From Flaccisagitta enflata (Eukaryota > Chaetognatha > Sagittoidea > Aphragmophora), in contig OZ231127.1 of assembly GCA_965153355.1 (NCBI GenBank), positions 89,280,001-89,344,000 on the forward strand: a stretch of DNA of 64,000 bases. Direction: 5' to 3'. A model generated the notes under the pieces. The model had not been told where the DNA came from. It was given only the letters and a program-made list of their open reading frames with translations, and did not search any database. Position numbers and translations under genes: made by a program. This document shows positions 46,244 to 56,372 of the stretch, piece after piece (the stretch's first letter is position 1; each line of letters starts with the position of its first letter).

Positions 46244-46335
46244 AGGCTCAATAGCTCAGTTGGTAGAATATTGCATTGAACTTCAGATGAACTAACTTCC
46301 TCCTTCCACAGTCATAGGATCAAATCCAGAGGGGT
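46244..46335 (+). pseudogene. tRNA-like sequence
   Basis: GGCTCAATAGCTCAGTTGGT and AGAA form a near-perfect A box, and GGATCAAATCC a B box, about 50 bp further apart than the usual gap. The anticodon stem does not pair. Reads as a tRNA pseudogene or one with an insertion. Confidence 0.45.
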
Positions 46336-46359
46336 GTTTTACTTCTTTTTTACACCCTC

Positions 46360-46388
46360 TTTTAGAGATGCGAGGACGCATCTAAAAA
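46360..46388 (-). mobile_element. GTCY-3 head fragment
   Basis: CACCCTCTTTTAGAGATGCG then AGGACGCATCT: a solo GTCY-3 head (key AGATGCGTCC on the minus strand) without its body or tail. Confidence 0.7.
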
Positions 46389-46591
46389 CTAGTTAGTAAA
46401 ACATAATTTAACACTGTTTAAACCTTTCCCGTTGCGGGGAAGAAAATCAAAGGCAGGGGGGATTAAGTGACTAAATGAGAAAGTAAAATGAGAATGTATA
46501 AAATGGACACGTTGTTATCAATAAATGTGACATGACAATGAATGTAAAATTGAGACTTAAGTGTTTGATGAATGCAATAAGGTTTGTCAGT

Positions 46592-47881
46592 TTAAACGCC
46601 GTGTCTCCTTTCATGCTTCAATCTGTCATGTTCGGTTCCAAAACTGCTTAAGCAGAACTGGCATCCAAAGTCCTTGGTTAAATGTGATTTCCTGTGATTC
46701 TTAAGTTCATCCGATTTTCTGCAGGAAAAAGAACATGTGCTGCAGCTGAAATTCCTTTCGTTGGTGTGGACCATCTCATGGGTTTTTAATTGATGTTTGT
46801 ACTTGTAATCATTATCGCAAAAGTAGCAAGGATGTTTCCTTACTGCCAGTTCTAACTTCGATTGATGCGTCTGTGCGTGTGATTGCAGGTTCCTACTCGT
46901 CACAAAAGTTTTATCGCAAACTTTGCAATGAAATGGTTTTTCTTCCGCATGTGATCGTTGGTGACAGGTCCACGACCACCTCGCTCGGAATGTTTTACCG
47001 CAATGGGTGCATTCATAAGGTCGCTCACCAGTGTGTATCATGTGATGCGATTGTAATTGTTGAAGCTGTCTAAAGCTCGAAGAACATGTATCACACTTAA
47101 ATGGCCTTTCGCCTGTGTGACCCATTAAATGTTGTTTCAGGGCACCTTTTTGGGTAAATCTAGAGTGACAGCGAGGACACTCAAATGGTTTTTCCCCAGT
47201 ATGTGTCAGAAGATGTTGTTTGAGAGTTACCAACTGCTTAAAAGTAGGGATGTGGAAGCGATTGACCGCTTCCAATTTAGAGGATGGGATAGCTACTAGT
47301 ATTTGAACTACAAAATGGAAGCGGAAGCGGAAGCGGAAGCGGTGGAAGCGGCATAAAAATCGACCGCTTCCACATCCCTACTTAAAAGTGGATGGGCAGT
47401 GGTCGCATTGAAAAGGGCGCTCTTGCGTGTGCACTCTTTCGTGCGCGACTAGCGCTTGGCTAAGTCTAAAAGTTGAGGGACAATGTTTGCAGCTATGAGG
47501 CTTTTCACCGGAATGCTTAAGTTCGTGGAGCGTTAATCGCGAGGAGATTGGGAAGCTTTCGCCGCAAATTTTACAAATGTACGGATTCACTTCGTGTGAT
47601 TTTTTATGATTGTTGAGATAAGCTTTGACTTTGAAAGCGGAGCCACATTGGTCGCATTTGAAAGGCTTTTCCAATGCTGAGGTGTGAATTCTGGTAACAT
47701 GACGTTTCAGTTCGTATTTTTCGATAAAATTCGCGTCGCATTCCGTGCATTGATAACCTTTCGCTCCCGCGTGTCTCCTCAAGTGTTCTGCCCAATTGTG
47801 TTGTGATACCGACGTATAATTGCAGTACGGACAAGAGTAAACTTTGGTATTTGTCCCTTTGGGTTTTGGTTGAGGTGCCAT
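46592..47881 (-). CDS. C2H2 zinc-finger protein gene, disrupted by a MITE
   Basis: A single minus-strand frame from ATG at 47881 to a stop at 46592, interrupted by a 136-bp MITE. Before the insertion it encodes 167 residues with five complete C2H2 fingers (first at residues 17-37) and the first half of finger 6. After it, the same frame supplies the second half of finger 6 and fingers 7-13, with typical linkers such as HTGEKPFEC and HTGERPFKC. Insert plus duplicated target equal 144 bp, so the uninterrupted product would be 381 residues with 13 fingers. Long finger arrays are usually DNA-binding nuclear regulators. The first codon of the MITE is TAG, so as read the protein stops after five and a half fingers. 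GT and AG words near the borders would remove 145 nt and shift the frame, so simple splicing does not rescue it. No KRAB, SCAN, BTB or ZAD domain is visible. An undisrupted allele may segregate. Confidence 0.9.
47245..47380. mobile_element. hAT-type MITE inside zinc finger 6
   Basis: A 136-bp element with perfect 16-bp inverted ends TAGGGATGTGGAAGCG, flanked by the 8-bp duplication CTTAAAAG (47237-47244 and 47381-47388). The interior has further GGAAGCG repeats. The TAGGG start and 8-bp duplication are standard for hAT miniatures. Confidence 0.95.
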
Positions 47882-48102
47882 AGTAGTTTTTTTTTTTCTG
47901 TGAGTTTTTGAGACCTGATCCGTAAGAAATGGGATTTATTGGAAGGAAAGTATTTATTGGTTGGAAAGTGTAACAGTTCGCGTAACCGCCTTTTGAATGC
48001 ACAAACAGGGCTCGAGGGTTTTATAGTTGAATGAATGAGCGTTCACATCATACTGAATATGGTCAGTTTCAATCGCGCCGGATTTCGTCGAAGCGATGTA
48101 CT

Positions 48103-48280
48103 CTCTCTCTCTCTCTCTCTCTCTTCTGATGATCTTACCTATGGGCTGTGGCCCGCCATGAGGATTGGAGACAGGTCGGCAATTCGAGGTAACCGTGATT
48201 GGAATATGTAAATGCAATGTCTGTTCCGTGTGAGAAAAAAATGCCATTGACGCTGCGATTTGTCTGACTGACTGTCTGCG

Positions 48281-48320
<40 letters not shown>
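48103..48320 (+). repeat. Two (TC)n microsatellites
   Basis: TC tracts at 48103-48124 and 48283-48320, upstream of the zinc-finger gene start. Confidence 0.9.
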
Positions 48321-48323
<3 letters not shown>

Positions 48324-48594
48324 CAATCTCTCTCTTTCTCTGTTGACCACCCCAACACTGTGACTGTCTCTCATCTCAGATCCAGTTCTCCCAATCTGGT
48401 CTTAGTAGACTGTTTTTTCGTCCTTAAGCCTTCCTGTCTTTTCCGTCCTTTAACTTCTCACACACTCCACAGCCTCAGTGACAAATTCACTCTGTTTTCT
48501 GCTTCAACAACTGAGAATTCTAAAAGTGGAAACCTCAGATTTCCTTTCTGAGAGGTTAAAACGCAATTCCAAGGTTCTCGATTACTTTATCGGC

Positions 48595-48824
48595 TTTGTC
48601 TCTGTCTGTCTCTGTCTGTCTGTCTGTCTGTCTATCTGTCCATCTATCCCTCTGCCGGTCTGCCTGTCTGTCTGTCTGTCTGCGGGCCTGTCTTTCTGTC
48701 TGTCTGCCTGTCTGTCTCTCACTCTCTCTGCCTGGCTTTCTGTTTCTATTCCTGTCTGTCTTTCTGCCTGTCTGTCTGTTTGTCTGTTTGTCTGTTTGTC
48801 TGTCTGTCTTTCTGTCTGTCTGCC

Positions 48825-48858
<34 letters not shown>
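48595..48858 (+). repeat. (GTCT)n tetranucleotide microsatellite
   Basis: About 264 bp of GTCT with GTCC/GCCT variants. This is the GTCY motif itself, expanded and without element ends. Ser/Val/Cys/Leu frames are repeat translations. Confidence 0.95.
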
Positions 48859-48859
<1 letters not shown>

Positions 48860-49125
48860 GCGACTCTGCGTATGAGTGAACAAATTGATCTTGCTATGAA
48901 ATTCGAGGTCCCTATATTCTTGTTCCAACTTCCAAGTTGAAGCCTTGTGTGAAGTAGAATATTGACTACGATTGTGTTTTTGTTCTACCTGTCAGCTCGA
49001 ATTGACTGTTAGCTATTGTCACGTTTTCATTCCTGATATGTCGGGGTGCAAACAAAGACCAGATTTGATTTTCACTCACGAAAAATTGTTATACATGGTC
49101 ATCCTAGTAGGTAACAAGTTTTGAA

Positions 49126-49300
49126 AAAACAAGGCCGGATACACGGCCACCAGTTGCGAACGGGTGGGCCGGGGCAGATATGCATGTTTTCCCACTTTTT
49201 GACTTGTGCTGACGGACGGACAAACAGACCGACGGACCAACAGACCAACGGACCAACGGATGGACAAAGCCTCTTATAGTTGCGTGTCCCCAACTAAAAA
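49126..49300 (-). mobile_element. GTCY-2 element, complete short copy
   Basis: Tail AACAAGGCCGGATACACGGC with CACCAGTTGCGAACGGGTGG, body GCAGATATGCATGTTTTCCC, GACGGACGGACAAACAG tract, head (minus strand) AGTTGGGGACACGCAACT then ATAAGAGGC. It serves as the uninterrupted reference for 43970-45833. Confidence 0.9.
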
Positions 49301-49886
49301 AATCATATTTTTGATTTCTTTAAAAACATAAAGAAATGATTACAATATAAAAAGTTTCTATTGTTTGTTCATAAAGTTCAAAAAGTTATTTAATAAAACA
49401 TGAAAATTTCTCCCAAAAATGAGAGGAAAAGTTCAGAAAGTTGCTGGGTAAAATTATAATTCTGCCTCTGAATGTAAAATTTTGTATTTCTAAACGCATG
49501 GCCCTCATCTTATGAGTTTTTTAGAAAGACGCCATGTTTTTGAAAATGACAATTTTTGAATCTCTATGCAAAGTTGTAATTTTACCCAAAACATGTCAGA
49601 TTGTAAAATAAGATTTTCCTTAAACTTCCTTTTTTCTGACGTTTATCTCAAAAATGGTTTTTAATGCAAAAATAGTCTTAACACAAACTAACTATCATTT
49701 TTTATTGATGAAATGTATAAATCAAAAATGTCCAAAGATTCCTAAGAAATGTGTTGACTGATCAAATTTTGTCTTCAATTGCACCCCGACATATGTTGTA
49801 ATTTTCCCTCATTATAGGTTTACAAAGAGTCATATTTCCGTGGTGTAATGTGTCTGATGGTCCAATCGTGCTTCTTACCGTTCCTA

Positions 49887-50461
49887 CAGTACGATGGGAG
49901 CAATGACGACCTAGACTGGATGATAGATTTTATTTCTATCATAAAATATTAGAGATCTAGGCTAATTAAAGGTTGCTCTATTGAGTGTGTCTCTTAAACT
50001 TCAACTTGTGACTTGACCTCATCAAGACTTCATTTTTTAAGATTCTAACCTATTTCATTAGATCGGGCGAAAAATTTTATATAATTCAAAAAAAAAAAAT
50101 CAGTTCAATCCGACTATTTCTACAGGTTTTATGGCTATCTTTAATAAACAAAAGTTATGCAAATTAATTTTTAGGCAAAACTTAAAATAGCCATAAAATC
50201 TGTAAAAATGGACCGATTGAACTGATTTTTTTTTCAAACTATATAAAATTTTTCACCCGATCTATCAAAATAGGTTAGAACTTTGAAAAATGAAGTCTTG
50301 ATGAGGTCAAGTCGCAAGTCGGAGTTAGAGAGACGCAAACATTTTCACTCACTAGCGCATTCTTTAATTAGCCTAGATCTCAAAAATTTTGTGATAGAAA
50401 TAAAATTAGAATACCTAAAATTTATCCTCCAGTCTAGGTCGTCATTGCTCCCATCGTACTG
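49887..50461. mobile_element. TA-flanked foldback MITE
   Basis: A 575-bp near-palindrome with ends CAGTACGATGGGAGCAATGA and its complement, flanked by TA at 49885-49886 and 50462-50463. No transposase frame. A fragment of the same end is at 46110. Confidence 0.9.
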
Positions 50462-50476
50462 TATCTTTTTTCATTT

Positions 50477-50697
50477 TTTTAGTTGCGGACACGCAACTCT
50501 ATAAGAGGCTTTGTCTGTCCGTCTGTCTGTCTGTCCGTCCATCTGTCCGTCCGTCAGTCAGCACGAGTCAAAAAGTGGGAAATTAAGCGTTTCAGAAGCT
50601 TTTGTGTATGTGTCTGTGTTGGGAAGGGTGTTGGGTGGGGCGTTGAATGTGGATGGGGGTTGTTCGCCCCTGCCCACCCGTCCGCAATTATTTCATA
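50477..50697 (+). mobile_element. GTCY-2 element
   Basis: Head AGTTGCGGACACGCAACT, box CTCTATAAGAGGCTTTGTC, (GTCY)n, GCACGAGTCAAAAAGTGGG, then CCCCTGCCCACCCGTCCGCA. The final GGCCTTGTT is missing. Confidence 0.85.
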
Positions 50698-51261
50698 ACT
50701 GTGTCAATGTAGGCAATGAGGAAAAGGAAAAGACAAAAAAGACAATAAAATCAAAGACAAAACAATGTTGTACCTCAGCCGAGGCTTTGGACTCGCAGGA
50801 GAAAGGGTAAAACAAAATACTACCCTTAATCCTGGCCGGTTTAGGCCCCATCACCGTTTCCCAAAGTACAACAAATAAATTGAGACAAAAATACAAAAAC
50901 ATAAAAATATAAAAGAGAATAGGAGAAGGAGACAGCAGCTTAGCAAGAGCAGAAATGAAAACTAAAGAGTGAAGGACTGAAGAGGAAGAGGAAAGGTTTG
51001 GTCAAAGAGAAAGAGTGGTCAAGAAAAGCCTGGTCAGAATGACAGAGGTCCTAAATTAGGAGAGGCAGAGGTTATGAAATGAAATGGAAAAAACATAAGG
51101 TAGTGAAATATGACAGAGGTCTTAGAGTGGTTATGAAATGAAATAAAAAACCTAAGGTGGTGAAACATGAGAATTTGAATGTGCTAATCTATAAATAGTT
51201 CAAAGAGATTGAACACATTGAATACATAGATTACAAAAATAGTTCACATATTTTATTAAAA
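50698..51261. other. Unannotated A-rich sequence
   Basis: A/G-rich on the + strand, no coding or repeat family recognised. It lies just beyond the 3' tandem repeats of the retroelement. Confidence 0.4.
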
Positions 51262-51625
51262 CAAAGATTGAGCCTGCTATATGAATAGACCAGGCCCAAA
51301 TTTCACCAAAAATACAATTTTTTATACATTTTTTACATATATATATAAATATATAAAGATTGAGCCTGCTATATGAATAGACCAGGCCCAAATTTCATCA
51401 ATTACAAATTTTTTATATATTTTTTACATATACATATAAATATATACAAAGATTGAGCCTGCTATATGAATAGACCAGGCCCAAATTTCCCCAAAATTAC
51501 AATTTTTTATACATTTTTTACATATATATATAAATATATACAAATATAGATCAAAGCTATGTGAATAGACCAATGATCTATAAGATGAGGTTCGAGTCTG
51601 CTATATGAATAGACCACAACTCTTA
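51262..51625 (-). repeat. 92-bp tandem repeats in the 3' region of the retroelement
   Basis: Three good units start at 51263, 51355 and 51448, with degenerate copies around 51555 and 51590. On the minus strand each contains GGCCTGGTCTATTCATATAG then CAGGCTCAATCTTT, followed by an AT-rich part. They follow the ORF stop, in the place where Penelope-like elements carry terminal repeats. I looked for a hammerhead core (CTGATGA...GAAA) and did not find one. Confidence 0.85.
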
Positions 51626-51672
51626 CCTCATCAAAAAATTTTAAAAACAGAATAAACCTGGAAAAAACTAGA

Positions 51673-54222
51673 CTAATTGACTGGCTGAGTGGAAATAGTA
51701 TTAAAACTACCTGAAGAAATATCTTTAAACCACTTATCAAAATCTAAAGGAATGACCCATCTCTGAAACTCTGAAATATACTTATTGATAACCTTACAAA
51801 ATTCGCTTTTCAAAAAACGAAAGTTATATCCCCTATTTAACAATGTCACCAGTAGAAATCTCACCCTTTCTTCAAAATCATAAATGTTACTACATAGCCT
51901 CTGAAATCTCAAAACTTGTCCATAAAAAACCTTGTAACAAATCTTCCCATCAAGATTGCTCTCAAGAAATGGCAAAGAAATGACATCAAAAGGAAAAGCG
52001 TCGGTCTTACAATAAACCTTAGTACTTATACCACCGTCCTGAATCCTGACCTCCATATCTAAAACATCAGCCCTTTCTAGGTCATCATTCTCCTGTGTAA
52101 GAGTCAAACTAGGTGGATATATCTCCGATGAAATTGCCATAAAATTCCTTATATTAAGAGAAGTACAGTCATCCCGATATCTTCTGAAAAATTCCAACCC
52201 TTCTGCCTCAATTCTTGCCCCTGATTTAACCTTAGAGTCAACATACCTGAACTCATCCACCATAAGTGAGCAGTCAGAGAGCCATCCGGAACTCTTCCCG
52301 CCCATTATGATCCCTAGATTCTGCTTGAAAATGCTACCAAAAGCCTTAATAAATGTGTTACGAACTAGGTAGTCTATCATATCCAGAATCTCATCAATTG
52401 AATAGACAACGCCCTCAGAGTTAGAAGAAACCCACCAGGCCTTCTCATGACCTATTCTAATCAATCTCATACCACTGTTCTTGCTAAGCTTATTAATCAG
52501 CCAAACCATGTTACCTATCAAATGATCATGGTCAAAAAGGGTGTATAAGGTAGAAAAATCATTTATAGAGATAGTCTCCGCCTGACCATTTGCCTTACTA
52601 AACATTTCCTTCACTTCTAAACTCGTCTGAACATCGAAAAAGTACCTGATACCTGAGAATTCCGTATTCTTATTACAAAGATTCTTAAAGTGTCCCTTAC
52701 ACATCTTCAAGACACTAGCAACAATTCTATCAAGTCTCGAAGTAACAACGCTAACATTACCTGCAATATAGCGCATCTTAGGAGGGTTCTTATGAAACTT
52801 AGGGGTCTGGTATAACAAAGCCAACCTTTCTTCTCTAATATTGGGAGTTATCCTGAACTGTGATAGGTCAGCCTTGATCCTTGTTATAATCGTATCCTCA
52901 GAATCCGAAGAGAAGCCATAGGTCTCATTACCCGGGATGTCATTATTTAAACCTAACTCTTCTGCTAACTTGAGAAAATAGAATTTCTTACATGTAAACG
53001 CGAAATTACAGGCCGCCTTATCTACAACAGTAATGACATAGTCCTCCTGAAGTCTGGATAGCTCATCCTTACAACCTCGCTGCAATAGAACTGGTTTTCT
53101 ATAATTAACCCTGCCATAACATGACATTAGCTTACTATTGAAATTGCTCAACAAAGACTTCTTCCAAAATTTGAAAGCAGCACGTGATATCTTAAATTTA
53201 CCAGCCATCTTAATAGCAAAGCTGTCAGTATCTTTCTTCATTTGTTCCCTAATCTTATTCAAGTCCAAATACGGGTTCTCGCGAAACTTAGTACCGAAAG
53301 AACATACCTCACGTAGTTGAGGATCACCAATGATACATAAATCACCAGTGATGACATGTCCAAAATGATCATGTTTAAAAGGAGACTCGTCACAAGAGCA
53401 GTTCATATTCTGAATGTCGGCATAGGAAAGATTACCTACGGCTTTCAAAACTTTGTTGTAGTTCAAAATTTTTGAGCCAATAGTCTTACCAAAGCTGTAA
53501 GATATTCGAATATCAACTTTTCCTTTTAATTCTGCAGGCAAGTGTTTTTGCACATCAGAGCAGCTCACGATCGAGTTTAGATTGACATCACCTATGATTT
53601 TATGCAAGAATTTAGCATTCCAGGTTATAGTTTCCTTCTCTTTTTGGGAGGGTTTAACCTTATGCAAAAAATCAACCCGGGATTGGATGATATAGCGAAT
53701 TCTCTTATCCAAATCAGAGAAATGGACTGATATGAAAAATCCGTCCAAGAATTTCTTCTGAGTTGAGAGAACTTTATCCTCCACCCCACGTAGACCGATT
53801 GCTCCAAACAAGAGAGTCAACTCATTCCTGAAATCCATCAGTCTTGCATCAGTGATACCTCCTCTACGTTTCCTTCTATGTCGATTATTCTTATGTTGGC
53901 CATTACCGTGTCTACAGATATTTACAACTCTGTACATATTATAGTCAACAAACCGGGCATCAGACAAATTACCATGCAAGCCAAAGCCACTTACTTTATC
54001 ATTCAGACCAAGAGGATGCGCCGTCGCTAGTTTACTGATCCAAAACAACTCCCTCTCAATTCGCCTTTTCCTAATAAAAGCCTGCTCAGTTGAAGATAAG
54101 TTATCAACCCTCACCTTCTCAATAATCTGAAAACTCAATCTGTCCTCTACTGGTACCGCCCTGTGTGACTCATCAGAATTAAAATGCCGGTAAATCAGCT
54201 GACTATTGTGACCCTGCGTCAC
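51673..54222 (-). CDS. Penelope-like reverse transcriptase, 5'-truncated, permuted (Naiad-like) type
   Basis: A minus-strand frame of about 850 residues. Residues 56-80 (IERELFWISKLATAHPLGLN) match the end of a GIY-YIG endonuclease domain, N-terminal to the RT. The middle has CSCDESPFKHDHFGHVITGD at 275-294, a conserved-looking Cys/His cluster. RT motifs follow: VVDKAACNFAFTCKKFY (399-415), LYQTPKFHKNPPKMRYIAG (470-488), NDFSTLYT (554-561) with the first catalytic Asp, GIIMGGKSSGWLSD (637-650), and FRRYRDDCTSLN (679-690) with the YRDD box. Endonuclease-before-RT order is established for Naiad/Chlamys elements. There is no ATG: translation in this frame runs upstream through the GAAA microsatellite to a stop at 54304-54306, so most of the endonuclease is missing. 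RT motifs are intact and no internal stop is present; the copy is probably inactive because of the 5' truncation. Confidence 0.85.
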   Translation of the reverse strand: MTQGHNSQLIYRHFNSDESHRAVPVEDRLSFQIIEKVRVDNLSSTEQAFIRKRRIERELFWISKLATAHPLGLNDKVSGFGLHGNLSDARFVDYNMYRVVNICRHGNGQHKNNRHRRKRRGGITDARLMDFRNELTLLFGAIGLRGVEDKVLSTQKKFLDGFFISVHFSDLDKRIRYIIQSRVDFLHKVKPSQKEKETITWNAKFLHKIIGDVNLNSIVSCSDVQKHLPAELKGKVDIRISYSFGKTIGSKILNYNKVLKAVGNLSYADIQNMNCSCDESPFKHDHFGHVITGDLCIIGDPQLREVCSFGTKFRENPYLDLNKIREQMKKDTDSFAIKMAGKFKISRAAFKFWKKSLLSNFNSKLMSCYGRVNYRKPVLLQRGCKDELSRLQEDYVITVVDKAACNFAFTCKKFYFLKLAEELGLNNDIPGNETYGFSSDSEDTIITRIKADLSQFRITPNIREERLALLYQTPKFHKNPPKMRYIAGNVSVVTSRLDRIVASVLKMCKGHFKNLCNKNTEFSGIRYFFDVQTSLEVKEMFSKANGQAETISINDFSTLYTLFDHDHLIGNMVWLINKLSKNSGMRLIRIGHEKAWWVSSNSEGVVYSIDEILDMIDYLVRNTFIKAFGSIFKQNLGIIMGGKSSGWLSDCSLMVDEFRYVDSKVKSGARIEAEGLEFFRRYRDDCTSLNIRNFMAISSEIYPPSLTLTQENDDLERADVLDMEVRIQDGGISTKVYCKTDAFPFDVISLPFLESNLDGKICYKVFYGQVLRFQRLCSNIYDFEERVRFLLVTLLNRGYNFRFLKSEFCKVINKYISEFQRWVIPLDFDKWFKDISSGSFNTISTQPVN

Positions 54223-54228
54223 TTGTTT

Positions 54229-54230
<2 letters not shown>

Positions 54231-54300
<70 letters not shown>
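54231..54300 (+). repeat. (CTTT)n microsatellite at the retroelement truncation point
   Basis: Pure CTTT for about 60 bp abuts the 5' end of the truncated retroelement ORF. Confidence 0.95.
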
Positions 54301-54301
<1 letters not shown>

Positions 54302-54400
54302 AGTCATCTAATAATCCCATTATTTCTAACTGTCTTTCCTTGTGTTATCTCTCTCTATCTGTCCGTAAGCTTGTTCAGTCTCTCTCGTCTTCCAGTTTTT

Positions 54401-55150
54401 GGGCAGCGGCCCCAAAGGGGACGATGTCCTGTAGAACACAGGGGACTTTCGTTCGTTCGTTTGTTTGTTTGTTTATCCATCCCCCCCCTCGGCCTGGCCT
54501 GAAATCTGCCCTCTCACACCTGAAATCTGACCTTTCAGGCCTGAAATCTGACCTTTCAGGCCTGGAATCTGCCCTCTCAGGCCTTGAATCTGCCTTCTCA
54601 GGTCTGAAAACTATTCTCTCAGGCCTGAAATCTACCCTCTCAGGCCTGAAATCTACCATCTCAGGCCTAAAATCTGTCCTCTCAGGCCTGAAATCTGCCC
54701 TCTCAGGCGTGAAATCTGACCTTTCAGGCATGAAATCTGACCTTTCAGGCCTGAAATCTGCCCTCTGAGGCCTTAAATCTGCCTTCTCAGGTCTGAAATC
54801 TATCCTCTCAGGCCTGAAATCTACCCTCTCAGGCCTAAAATCTTCCCTCTCAGGCCTGAAATCTGTCCTCTCAGGCCTGAAATCTGCCCTCTCAGGCCTG
54901 AAATCTGCCCTCTCAGGCCTGTAATCTGCCCTCTCAGGCCTGAAATCTGCCTGCTCAGGCCTGAAATCTGCCCTCTCAGAGTTTGAATCTGAATAGGCAG
55001 ATTTCAGTACTGTGAGGGCCTGGGGGGGGGGGGAGATGGACAAACATTAAAACAAACAAACGAAAGTCCCTGTGTTCTACAGGACATCGTCCCTTCAGGG
55101 GCTGCTTCCTCTCCTTCACAATCATGCAAAGCAGGGCAACGGGTATCATG
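54401..55150 (+). mobile_element. GGGCAG foldback element, 21-bp internal repeats (largest)
   Basis: Left end GGGCAGCGGCCCCAAAGGGG, GATGTCCTGTAGAACACAGG, then GTTCGTTTGTTTG. The right end is inverted (TTCTACAGGACATCGTCCC, GGGGCTGCTTCC), followed by the asymmetric tail GCAAAGCAGGGCAACGGGTA. The core holds about 22 units of TCTCAGGCCTGAAATCTGCCC, homologous to those of the 25675 copy. As 21 is a multiple of three, both strands stay open with 7-residue repeats; I do not regard these as proteins. Confidence 0.9.
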
Positions 55151-55179
55151 ACCACATATTTCATGGTATTTGTCTCGTC

Positions 55180-55187
55180 TCTGTCTC

Positions 55188-55286
<99 letters not shown>

Positions 55287-55391
55287 ATAAAACCGAAATT
55301 TTTCCAGATTTTCGACGGGCCATGCCGTATTTATCAAGGCGATTTAACCTGAAACATGGAAATACAAATTGTCATCTCAATATTCATTCAG

Positions 55392-55480
<89 letters not shown>
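55180..55480 (+). repeat. Two (TC)n microsatellites
   Basis: TC runs at 55180-55281 and 55395-55479 separated by about 110 bp of unique sequence. Confidence 0.97.
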
Positions 55481-55482
<2 letters not shown>

Positions 55483-55740
55483 TTCCCGTATGGTGTCTGG
55501 AAGTGTTGAAGCGTCAAGTTAAGTCAACCATAGATCGTCTACATTCTACAATTAGGCTCTCCGGGGTTGTATAAAACACATTTTACTGACCGTGAAATCT
55601 AAAGACACTCGACTGAGACTGAGACATTTTGGAGAGACTGAGTCACTAGTGTGAGACGGAGACAGAGACAGAGAGCTAGACACAAGTGACTAGACTGTGA
55701 CGAAAATTGTGAGCATTCCAGGTGAAGGAACAGCTACATA

Positions 55741-56336
55741 ACAGTAGCGACAGAAAATTCCGGACCACATGTTTGTCAGTATTTAACACCCAAGCAATGA
55801 GAAAAATTAAGGAGAACTGGTGACCAATTTGAAGCTCTGCGAAAGATCTTTCAAATGAGATGTTGCTGGTTGTCTCAGCTTTATTCGTTAAGATATGGCA
55901 TTGGATTGAAGACAGATTGTCAGGAATTTGAGAATTCATTACAGAATTTTCATATATTTTGTTTGTTTTAACATAGAAACTAAACCGATTGAGTTAAAAA
56001 TTTGTTCTTGTCGCCATTTTAAAGAAAATTCGAAGCTCTTTAAATTGCTCATGGATATCAAGTGGCTGTGACAAACCTGAATTGCATTATTAAGAAAAAC
56101 GTTAAGACAGAAATTGCTAATAGAAAAAAAGACAATATTTGCCCCTTTTCCAAATGATGATATTCTTCTTCAAACCTATGCCATTTCTAAACGATCAAAG
56201 CTACAGATACCAGCAATGTGGCATTAGAAAGATTTTTCAAAGATCTTTCTAATGGTCATGAATTTTTTATTGATCAAGCTTTTGGGTTGGCAACAATAAG
56301 CAAAACAAGTTGTCCGGAATTTTCTGTCGCTACTGT
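55741..56336. mobile_element. TA-flanked foldback MITE
   Basis: A 596-bp near-palindrome, ends ACAGTAGCGACAGAAAATTC and complement, flanked by TA at 55739-55740 and 56337-56338. Absent from the matching position of copy 1 (about 19020). Confidence 0.8.
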
Positions 56337-56372
56337 TAGGACCCAAAGTAGTTAAGGTTTTCAAATAAACTA

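Noticed and set aside
47245-47380. MITE acting as a spliced intron in the zinc-finger gene
   Set aside because: GT and AG words at the borders would remove 145 nt, shifting the frame, and an 8-bp duplication with perfect inverted ends identifies an insertion.
47604-48002. Second frame overlapping the start of the zinc-finger gene
   Set aside because: It is an out-of-frame shadow of the zinc-finger exon with no domain content.
51262-51672. Hammerhead ribozyme in the retroelement 3' region
   Set aside because: No CTGATGA and GAAA core in correct order was found on the minus strand by eye.
54375-55043. 222-codon repeat protein (7-residue DFRPERA units) and its + strand counterpart
   Set aside because: Both strands are open because the minisatellite unit is 21 bp; it lies wholly between the inverted ends of a GGGCAG element and has no splice or start support.
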